Shown piece after piece: positions 31,224 to 37,022 of a DNA stretch of 37,022 bases. The notes beneath the pieces were generated by a model, which saw only the letters and a program-made list of their open reading frames with translations, was not told where the DNA came from and searched no databases. The stretch spans positions 1 through 37,022 of the forward strand of contig NZ_JACJRJ010000054.1 of NCBI RefSeq assembly GCF_014697195.1, given 5' to 3'. Within the stretch, counting starts at the first letter, position 1. Every line of letters starts with the position of its first letter. This DNA comes from Cylindrospermum sp. FACHB-282 (GTDB lineage Bacteria; Cyanobacteriota; Cyanobacteriia; Cyanobacteriales; Nostocaceae). The translations under genes and the position numbers were made by a program.

Positions 31224-33587
31224 ATGTCTCAGATTAACGCCGAAAATTCCCCAACTATATCAAATCAAAAAAGTAAAATCTCAGATTTGAAAGATGTGCT
31301 GAAAGCAATATACGCAGCTTTGGTATTTATTAAATTAAGCTCCAAACTTGTTAGGTATAACTATAACTACGAATTTATAACCCCTTTAGCTATAACAAAT
31401 GCACGACTTATTACAATCGAGAACATTCCTATACCTATTTTTCCTGAAGGAGAATATCCAACCATCAAATGGATAATTGCAGTAGTAATTAGAATCCTTG
31501 TTATTCAGCTAAATGAATTTCTAATTAAGCAACCTCATTTTTTAAAATCAAGTCTTGCTGCTTCCTTAAACGCAATTGGTCACGAAATAGACAATCCAGA
31601 AAATCAAGAAGACGTAAACAATATTATTCCTAAGCTGAAATCAATCTTAGAACAAATCTTTGAAAGTCTAACAGCTAATGAGAAACTTACTAGTTTGGAT
31701 ACACACCAAGAAAGCAAGATTAAAGTTTCAACTGAAGAAGAATTTCAAGAAATTGAAAACCAAATAGCTCAATCGTTAATTCTAAATCCAGAAGTAGAAG
31801 CAGTAGAAGCAGTAGAAAAAGTTGTAGATAATCTTGAATCTATTGAAGAAGGTACAATAATAAATCTTCAACAAATAGTCAAAGACACGGCTAAGTTAGC
31901 AGAAATAGCTAAATATCAAACCCCCAGTTTAAAGACTGCTGCTGTTTCTCCTAGTCTTGATGATTACAACAAACAATTTCAAGCTATAGCCAAGCCGGAT
32001 ATTTCTTACCACTTTCAAGAAGATAAATATTTTGCTTATATGCAGGTGGCTGGGCCCAACCCACTTATGCTTCAGCAAATAGCACAACTAGATTCCCGCT
32101 TACAAATTACCGAAAACACATACTCTGATGTAGCCAAATTCTACGGAGTCTCAGATACTCTAAATACAGCACTAGCTGAAGGACGGATTTATTTAGCAGA
32201 CTATACTCTATTGTTAGATACATTGGTAGATGGCTCTTTCCGTCAACAAAAGTATATTTCTCCTCCTTTGGCGCTATTTGCCGTACCACCAAATAACTAT
32301 CGAGATCGCTCTTTATTTCCAGTAGCAATTAGTCTTCGGGAAACTACAATAAGTGAAGAGTGGAAACTATTTACACCCTTAGCGGCTAAAAATAACGCAG
32401 CAGCGATTGAAAATAACGCAGCAGCGATTAAAAATAATGCAGCAGCGATTGAAAATAACGTAGCAGCGATTGAAAATAACACAGCAGCGATTAAATATAA
32501 CCTAGAAGCGATTAAAAATAACACAGCAGCGATTAAAAATCATGCAGCAGCGATTAAAAATCATGCAGCAGCGACTGATACTAACGCAGATACGTGGATG
32601 ACTGCTAAGAACATTGTTCAAATGGCAGATAGCAACTATCACGAGTTAGTCAGCCATTTAGGACGTACTCACTTAGTTGTTGAGCCTTTTGTGGTTGCGA
32701 CTAATAAATTGCCTAAAAACCACCCTCTCAAAAACTTGCTCAAACCTCATCTTGAGGGTACTGTACTAATTAATTATGGCGCTCATGCCTTTTTAATAGC
32801 TCCAGAAGGTGGTGTAGACGAGCTACTAGCTGGTGAGATTAAAAGTTCCCAAACTGTAGCTGTTAAAGCCGCGCAAAGCTACCTGTTTAACTTTAATGAC
32901 ATTGATTTTCCTAGCACTTTAAAAATTCGGGGTGTTGATGATGCTAGCAAACTACCTAATTATCCCTACAGAGATGACGGTTTACTAATTTGGGGAGCTA
33001 TTGAAAGTTGGGTTAGGGAATATTTCAGCGTCTACTACAAGAGCGATTTATCAGTTTCCCAGGATAACGCTTTACAGACTTGGGGATCTACATTGAGTTC
33101 CGATCAAGGAGGCCGTCTACAAAATTTTGGTAACGATGGAAAAGGAGGCATCACAACCATAGATTATCTAGTGAAAGCTGTTTCAACAATTATTTTTACG
33201 GCTAGTGCTCAACATGCTGCTGTTAATTTTCCCCAAAAGGAACTGATGATGTACACACCAGCATTTCCTTTAGCCCGTTATTTACCTGTACCTACAGATC
33301 CTCAGCAGCCAGAGAATTTCATCAAGGGGCTACCACCGTTAGAACAAGCTTTAGAACAGATAAATTTACTTTATTTGCTTGGCTCTGTTTACTACACAAA
33401 TCTAGGCAATTATTCCGCATCAGCTTTTACAGACCCAAATGTAACATCCGCTTTGGAGAAATTCCAAACAAACCTCAAAGACATTGAGCAACAGATTAAC
33501 CTGAGAAATAGTAATAGTAAGGGTGATAGAATAATACCTTACGAGTTTTTACTACCTACCAAGATTCCTCAAAGCATCAATATTTAA
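31224..33587 (+). CDS. Lipoxygenase family protein with heptad-repeat insertion
   Basis: Numbered from ATG 31224 (AGGAAAATT upstream), this 787-aa protein has a lipoxygenase catalytic region in its C-terminal part: H473-x4-H478 in YHELVSHLGRTHLVVEPF, H664 and N668 in SAQHAAVNFPQ, and a C-terminal isoleucine (I787), together the five iron ligands of lipoxygenases. The enzyme adds O2 to polyunsaturated fatty acids. The N-terminal ~250 residues are not a PLAT domain: they contain a hydrophobic stretch (about 100-120) and acidic helices. Nine 7-residue repeats (residues 390-452, N-A-A-A-I-x-N) precede the first iron-ligand helix. An upstream ATG (31101) would add 41 residues of non-coding character. 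No P450- or AOS-like fusion partner is present. Confidence 0.88.
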   Translation: MSQINAENSPTISNQKSKISDLKDVLKAIYAALVFIKLSSKLVRYNYNYEFITPLAITNARLITIENIPIPIFPEGEYPTIKWIIAVVIRILVIQLNEFLIKQPHFLKSSLAASLNAIGHEIDNPENQEDVNNIIPKLKSILEQIFESLTANEKLTSLDTHQESKIKVSTEEEFQEIENQIAQSLILNPEVEAVEAVEKVVDNLESIEEGTIINLQQIVKDTAKLAEIAKYQTPSLKTAAVSPSLDDYNKQFQAIAKPDISYHFQEDKYFAYMQVAGPNPLMLQQIAQLDSRLQITENTYSDVAKFYGVSDTLNTALAEGRIYLADYTLLLDTLVDGSFRQQKYISPPLALFAVPPNNYRDRSLFPVAISLRETTISEEWKLFTPLAAKNNAAAIENNAAAIKNNAAAIENNVAAIENNTAAIKYNLEAIKNNTAAIKNHAAAIKNHAAATDTNADTWMTAKNIVQMADSNYHELVSHLGRTHLVVEPFVVATNKLPKNHPLKNLLKPHLEGTVLINYGAHAFLIAPEGGVDELLAGEIKSSQTVAVKAAQSYLFNFNDIDFPSTLKIRGVDDASKLPNYPYRDDGLLIWGAIESWVREYFSVYYKSDLSVSQDNALQTWGSTLSSDQGGRLQNFGNDGKGGITTIDYLVKAVSTIIFTASAQHAAVNFPQKELMMYTPAFPLARYLPVPTDPQQPENFIKGLPPLEQALEQINLLYLLGSVYYTNLGNYSASAFTDPNVTSALEKFQTNLKDIEQQINLRNSNSKGDRIIPYEFLLPTKIPQSINI
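32391..32579 (+). repeat. 21-bp coding minisatellite, nine units
   Basis: Units begin at 32391, 32412, 32433, 32454, 32475, 32496, 32517, 32538 and 32559, with consensus AATAACGCAGCAGCGATTAAA. Most differences are single bases, some silent. The unit encodes seven residues (N-N/H-A-A-A-I-K/E). Its length, a multiple of 3, keeps frame when copy number changes. Confidence 0.95.
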
Positions 33588-33669
33588 CTGATGCAGAGTA
33601 GTTAAGAATGACTGACGCCTGTAAATTTCCCTGGAAGCGACAGGCGTCAAATTCATTTTCATGTTGAGA

Positions 33670-33909
33670 TTACCAAGTTGGATCGCTAAACACATTAATT
33701 GTTAATTCATCTTTTCCTGGTGGAACTGAGGTAAGACAAGCGCGGATGATTTCGCCATCTTCCAGTTCCACGGTGCAAGCGTGACATGAACCCATTAAAC
33801 AACCAGTGGGAATTAACACCCCAGCCCGTTCTGCTACATCTAACAGGGCTTCTCCCACTTCGGCATCAGCGGTGACATTATCTGGTAAAAAGTGGATGCG
33901 AATAGTCAT
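33670..33909 (-). CDS. Short 2Fe-2S ferredoxin-type protein, 79 aa
   Basis: From ATG 33909 the protein reads MTIRIHFLPDNVTADAEVGE and contains C37-x4-C42-x2-C45 in GCLMGSCHACTVELE and C58 in IIRACLTS. The first three are the standard plant-type ferredoxin loop. The fourth follows after only 12 residues, as in the 2Fe-2S domain of molybdenum hydroxylases (CX4CX2CX11-12C), not after about 29 as in photosynthetic ferredoxin. It should be a cytosolic electron carrier with a solvent-exposed cluster; the partner is unknown. The upstream extension to 33984 is repeat sequence, so I reject it. The ATG abuts the same dispersed repeat as the PEBP gene. Confidence 0.82.
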   Translation of the reverse strand: MTIRIHFLPDNVTADAEVGEALLDVAERAGVLIPTGCLMGSCHACTVELEDGEIIRACLTSVPPGKDELTINVFSDPTW

Positions 33910-33937
33910 ACCAATTTTGGATTTTAGATTTTGGATT
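33910..33937 (-). repeat. Dispersed repeat abutting a start codon (copy 2)
   Basis: ACCAATTTTGGATTTTAGAT followed by TTTGG directly after CAT 33907-33909, matching copy 1 at 3460-3492. Both give a leader ending AATTGG-T-ATG on the coding strand. Confidence 0.65.
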
Positions 33938-34079
33938 AACAGCCTAACGCACTCTAAAGACGCGAGCAGTTTAAAATGATGCATAAAATCGGAGCTTTTC
34001 TTGTAGGGTGAGCGTCACGAGATTCTAGAACAGAGGAGACGCTTGTTATACAAGAAAAATTATCATGTGATCCAAATTT

Positions 34080-35558
34080 CTAAGGCAAAAATGGGGCTAT
34101 ATCTAAATGTTTTTCAATTTCGGTGGCTAAGGAGTCCAAAATCTGTTCTCGCTGTTCCCGGTAGTTAGCAACACCTGTAGGTAAAGACTTTAAACCCCGC
34201 TGTTGACGGAGGCGATTTAACCAAGCACGACGCCAAGGGCCATTGTCAAAAAGCCCGTGGAGATAAGTACCCCAAACTGATTGACCGCTATCAACTAGTC
34301 CTAAATTAACATCATCAAATAGGGGATGGTAGGCTTGGGAATCTATCCCTTGCTGTTCGATGCGCGATCGCCCTTGGTGGATTTCAAACCCATTGACCGG
34401 CAAGCCTATTTGGGGAAAATTCGAGCTAACTTGGCGCTGACGGGCGATTTTCTGTCCTGTAATTACAGTTCTGATGGGTAATAGATTTAACGCCTGAAAT
34501 CTGCCAGATTGTCCCTCTAACCCTTCTGGGTCGGCTATCATCTGTCCCAGCATTTGGAAGCCGCCGCAGATACCCAAAACTGTGCCACCAGAGGCAGCAT
34601 AATGTTGAATTGCTTCTGCCATGCCGCTTTTTTGGAGGGCTATTAAGTCAGAAATTGTGGTCTTTGTACCGGGGATAATCACGGCATCCGGATGCCCCAA
34701 ATCTTGCTTAGGGCTGAGGTATTTTACAGAAACTGTAGGTTCTGATTCCAGTGGGTCAAAGTCGGTAAAATTGGCAATTCTTGGTAAGCGGATAACGGCG
34801 ATGTTGAGTTCAGCTTGGTGTTTGTGCGGTTTACGTTCTAGCAGGTCAAGAGAGTCTTCTGCCGGAAATACTTCTTCTAAGTAGGGGATAACACCAACAA
34901 CGGGAATACCTGTGCGTTCTTCTAACCATTTTATGCCCGGTTCAAGGATGGAGCGTTGTCCCCGGAACTTGTTAATCACTACACCTTTAATTAAGGCTCG
35001 TTCATCTGGTTCCAATAACTCTAGAGTTCCTACCACGTGGGCAAAAGCACCACCCCGGTCAATATCAACTACTAATATAGTTGGCGCATTCAAATATTTT
35101 GCCACCCGCATATTCGTCAAGTCGCGGTGCTTGAGGTTAATCTCTGCTGGACTACCGGCACCTTCGCAAATCAATAAATCAAATTCTGTTGCTAAATGCT
35201 GTAGGCATTCTTCAATTGCTTTCCAACCTAGTTCAAAATATTCCTCGTAATAATCGCTAGCGCTGACTTTACCAACAGCCCTACCTTTGATTATTACTTG
35301 GGATGTCATATCTCCTTGGGGCTTGAGTAAAATGGGGTTCATTTCTACCCAAGGGGCGACTCCTGCGGCCCAAGCTTGCACTGCTTGAGCATAGCCCATT
35401 TCTCCACCACTGGCAGTAACATAAGCATTTAAAGCCATATTTTGCCCTTTAAAGGGAGCCACTCGCCAGCCGCGGCGCGACAGAATGCGACAAATAGCTG
35501 TAGTTAAGAGTGATTTCCCAGCGTGGGATGTTGTCCCCACTACCATAATTGCTTTCAT
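34080..35558 (-). CDS. cobQ: Cobyric acid synthase (CobQ/CbiP)
   Basis: The 492-aa amidotransferase has an N-terminal P-loop-like synthetase domain (MVVGTTSHAGKSLLTTAICR; then APFKGQNMALNAYVTASGGE) and a C-terminal class I glutaminase domain with the nucleophile Cys in GTVLGICGGFQMLG, plus WGTYLHGLFDNGPWRRAWL near the end. It uses ATP and glutamine to amidate four carboxyls of adenosylcobyrinic acid a,c-diamide in cobalamin biosynthesis. The protein is full length. I looked upstream (35559-35819) for a cobalamin riboswitch and do not see the B12 box. Transcribed alone. Confidence 0.96.
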   Translation of the reverse strand: MKAIMVVGTTSHAGKSLLTTAICRILSRRGWRVAPFKGQNMALNAYVTASGGEMGYAQAVQAWAAGVAPWVEMNPILLKPQGDMTSQVIIKGRAVGKVSASDYYEEYFELGWKAIEECLQHLATEFDLLICEGAGSPAEINLKHRDLTNMRVAKYLNAPTILVVDIDRGGAFAHVVGTLELLEPDERALIKGVVINKFRGQRSILEPGIKWLEERTGIPVVGVIPYLEEVFPAEDSLDLLERKPHKHQAELNIAVIRLPRIANFTDFDPLESEPTVSVKYLSPKQDLGHPDAVIIPGTKTTISDLIALQKSGMAEAIQHYAASGGTVLGICGGFQMLGQMIADPEGLEGQSGRFQALNLLPIRTVITGQKIARQRQVSSNFPQIGLPVNGFEIHQGRSRIEQQGIDSQAYHPLFDDVNLGLVDSGQSVWGTYLHGLFDNGPWRRAWLNRLRQQRGLKSLPTGVANYREQREQILDSLATEIEKHLDIAPFLP

Positions 35559-35768
35559 ATTTTATGATGAGTTTTTTAAGCTAGCCACTCTAATTGCAGG
35601 GGTAGACATTAATAGAACAACCTGATCGTCAGAATTTACAACGTCAAGCAACTAAGGGATATTTCTTAGCTCCCCGCATCCTATGCTACTCTATCTCTCT
35701 GCTGTATCCGTTCTAAAAATATGATCTATGGCTGACATTTTCTCTCTCTTTTCAGTCCACAGGTTGAC

Positions 35769-35795
35769 AAGGTAGTCCTAGATTTTGACTACCTT
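35769..35795. other. Perfect 9-bp inverted repeat upstream of cobQ
   Basis: AAGGTAGTC (35769-35777) pairs with GACTACCTT (35787-35795) over 9 nt. It lies just past the stop of the 35820 gene on the minus strand and about 210 bp upstream of cobQ. It has no following T-tract on either strand; terminator or operator cannot be decided. Confidence 0.45.
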
Positions 35796-35819
35796 ATATT
35801 AAGTGTTGAATTTTCGAGC

Positions 35820-36224
35820 CTAAAATGGTAGTCGAACCCAACGAATTACACCATCGGATAGGCGATCGCCCCATGAGGGTGTAGTCCAATTTTCTGCCTG
35901 TAATTGTTCTACTAACTGGTGACCTAGGGGAGTGAGGCGAAAACCATCTGTAATTCCCTGTCCATCGACTTCTCGCCGCAGTACACCTACTTGGATCAGC
36001 CAGCCTAAAGCGTTGTCACAGAGCAATTCTGATAATGGCCTTTGGGTGTAGCCTTGCTTGAGACCATTTTCTAAAGCGATCGCACCTAAGGACACAGTCT
36101 GGTGACGCATCAGGGCAAATAAACTGAGCTTGAAGGGCGAACACAAAAGCGATCGCTTGGCTCGTTCTACTGTTTTACGAGTATAGAAAAACGTTTTCGG
36201 GTTTGGGGAATCAACAGCAGGCAT
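35820..36224 (-). CDS. Npun_F0494-type protein, 134 aa
   Basis: The sequence FFYTRKTVERAKRSLLCSPF, then LCDNALGWLIQVGVLRREVD, GQGITDGFRLTPLGHQLVEQ and the ending DGVIRWVRLPF match, from memory, the cyanobacterial Npun_F0494 family. The middle (about 60-115) resembles a winged helix-turn-helix: LENGLKQGYTQRPLSELLCD, then a hinge GITDGFRLTPLG and wing. The family is restricted to cyanobacteria and its function is unknown; a DNA-binding or protein-binding role is inference from the fold. It is monocistronic and divergent from prxQ. Confidence 0.78.
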   Translation of the reverse strand: MPAVDSPNPKTFFYTRKTVERAKRSLLCSPFKLSLFALMRHQTVSLGAIALENGLKQGYTQRPLSELLCDNALGWLIQVGVLRREVDGQGITDGFRLTPLGHQLVEQLQAENWTTPSWGDRLSDGVIRWVRLPF

Positions 36225-36331
36225 ATTCTTTGGGTGTAAATTTTGCTTATTTTTCTAGTAATTTCTTAAATCATTGTAAATTAATGTAAAATTTCAAGTG
36301 CATCAACAATCTGAAACAGGAAAGGTTAATT

Positions 36332-36769
36332 ATGCCCCTAGCAGTTGGTACGGATGCACCTGCATTTACCGCTAAAGACACTAACGGCAACACCATCTCA
36401 TTATCTGATTTTGCAGGTAAAACGGTGGTCTTGTATTTTTACCCCAAAGATGATACGCCAGGCTGCACCAAACAAGCTTGTAGTTTCCGAGATGCCCAAC
36501 CTAACTATCAAGGTAAAAATGTGGTAGTTCTGGGCGTTAGTGCTGATGATCAAGCCGCCCATCAAGCATTCACCGCCAAATATAATCTGAATTTTCCTCT
36601 ATTGGCTGACACTGACAAAGCCCTCATCAAAGCTTTCGATGTGGATGGCGGTGGTTATGCCAAGCGCGTTACCTACGTCATCGATCCTAACGGCAAAATC
36701 GTTCTTGTTGACACTGCTGTCAGCACAGCTACCCACGCTAGCGATGTTTTAACTGCACTGGGAATTTAG
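36332..36769 (+). CDS. prxQ: Peroxiredoxin Q (BCP type)
   Basis: The 145-aa thiol peroxidase has the BCP/PrxQ motif YFYPKDDTPGCTKQACSFRD with peroxidatic C45 and the resolving C50 five residues later, the defining CX4C spacing. The rest follows the thioredoxin-like fold (VVVLGVSADDQAAHQAF, KRVTYVIDPNGKI). It reduces hydrogen peroxide and organic hydroperoxides using thioredoxin in the cytosol. The start has a strong ribosome-binding site (AGGAAAGG). It is divergent from the Npun_F0494 gene and is followed by a clear terminator, so it is a single-gene unit. Confidence 0.96.
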   Translation: MPLAVGTDAPAFTAKDTNGNTISLSDFAGKTVVLYFYPKDDTPGCTKQACSFRDAQPNYQGKNVVVLGVSADDQAAHQAFTAKYNLNFPLLADTDKALIKAFDVDGGGYAKRVTYVIDPNGKIVLVDTAVSTATHASDVLTALGI

Positions 36770-36795
36770 TTTTTTTCCCAAACAACCAATCACCT

Positions 36796-36820
36796 CAACC
36801 CCAATAGGGGTTGGGGTTTT
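36796..36820 (+). terminator. Rho-independent terminator after prxQ
   Basis: CAACCCC (36796-36802) pairs with GGGGTTG (36807-36813) over AATA, followed by GGGTTTT. It lies 27 bp after the prxQ stop. Confidence 0.8.
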
Positions 36821-36824
36821 GATT

Positions 36825-36848
36825 TGGTAATGGGTAATGGGTAATTGG
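36825..36848 (+). repeat. Heptamer STRR (TAATGGG-type)
   Basis: GGTAATGGGTAATGGGTAAT continues into TGGG: about three TAATGGG units directly after the prxQ terminator. Confidence 0.8.
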
Positions 36849-36910
36849 GAGCAAGATTATCAGATTAAAGGATTAACATGATTGTTTTGAGGATGATTTA
36901 AATTAATCCT

Positions 36911-37022
36911 GCTCATCCTTTTATCCTTAAATCCTGATCAAGATTAAGGAGTGCTCATCCTTTTATCCTTAAATCCTGATCAAGATTAAGGAGTGCTCAT
37001 CCTTTTATCCTTAAATCCTGAT
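36911..37022. repeat. 42-bp tandem repeat, at least 2.7 copies, cut by window edge
   Basis: Units begin with GCTCATCCTTTTATCCTTAA at 36911, 36953 and 36995, exactly 42 bp apart. The two complete copies are identical by eye, and the third (28 bp seen) runs off the window. Each unit contains a near-palindrome centred on TGATCA (TCCTTAA facing TTAAGGA). No coding frame is evident. Confidence 0.9.

Noticed and set aside
35559-35819. Cobalamin riboswitch upstream of cobQ
   Set aside because: No B12-box-like conserved element or suitable long folded leader seen.
352-36848. TAATGGG heptamer runs as a CRISPR or telomere-like signal
   Set aside because: Short tandem heptamers at scattered intergenic sites match known cyanobacterial STRRs.
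36911-37022. CRISPR array
   Set aside because: Units are contiguous 42-bp tandem repeats without variable spacers and no cas genes are present.

Overview
The window looks like chromosomal DNA of a filamentous, probably heterocyst-forming cyanobacterium of the Nostoc/Anabaena/Calothrix group. The evidence is: many HIP1 octamers (GCGATCGC) inside and between genes; a divergent sufR/sufBCDS locus; a plant-type zeta-carotene desaturase; several cyanobacteria-restricted hypothetical proteins (for example an Npun_F0494-type protein); and abundant heptameric short tandem repeats (TAATGGG, CTAATGA) and small dispersed repeats of the kind known from Nostoc genomes.

Layout. 1-480 is an eroded patch: a ribbon-helix-helix (RHH) ORF, a probable TnpB-element 3' end, a heptamer repeat and the last codons of an ABC-transporter ATPase. 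482-3833 holds a secreted TPR protein, a YbjQ-family protein, a four-helix membrane protein, a PEBP/YbhB lipoprotein and a small unknown. 3950-9924 is the core: the Fe-S sensing repressor gene sufR diverges from sufB-sufC-sufD-sufS, with two perfect CAAC-N6-GTTG operators between them. 9925-13297 is accessory: gene fragments, two Uma2-type proteins, a HEAT-repeat protein and an orphan antitoxin-like gene. 13432-20322 holds a CAAX-type membrane protease, a TM2 protein, a tiny membrane protein, a copper P1B-ATPase and an FHA protein. 20358-23076 is repeat-rich, with a TnpB relic, a PEP-CTERM protein and a MITE. 23077-30592 holds a TIGR01777 sugar-epimerase-like protein, small proteins, an IscA/HesB A-type carrier, a large acidic cyanobacterial protein, a second RHH protein, zds and a SRPBCC partner. 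31224-36769 holds a lipoxygenase with an unusual architecture, a short 2Fe-2S protein, cobyric acid synthase, an Npun_F0494-type protein and PrxQ. The window ends inside a 42-bp tandem repeat.

How genes work together. sufBCDS plus the A-type carrier at 24970 make and deliver Fe-S clusters, and SufR closes the feedback loop on the operon. Zds makes carotenoid precursors. The lipoxygenase (lipid hydroperoxides), PrxQ (peroxide removal) and copper ATPase belong to redox and metal homeostasis in a photosynthetic cell.

Most striking signals. (1) A ~195-bp element with two terminator-like hairpins, present twice in opposite orientation (15784-15992 and 20358-20555), where one stem change keeps pairing; it is a candidate structured RNA or non-autonomous element. 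(2) Repetitive DNA appears to have been absorbed in frame into enzymes: SufD (~12 aa), the P-domain of the copper ATPase (~60 aa), the TIGR01777 protein (~17 aa) and, as a nine-unit 21-bp minisatellite encoding heptads, the lipoxygenase just before its metal-ligand helix. (3) One dispersed repeat abuts the ATG of two unrelated genes. I see no complete, clearly new multi-gene system; defence-like genes (Uma2, RHH, antitoxin-like) are scattered and orphaned.
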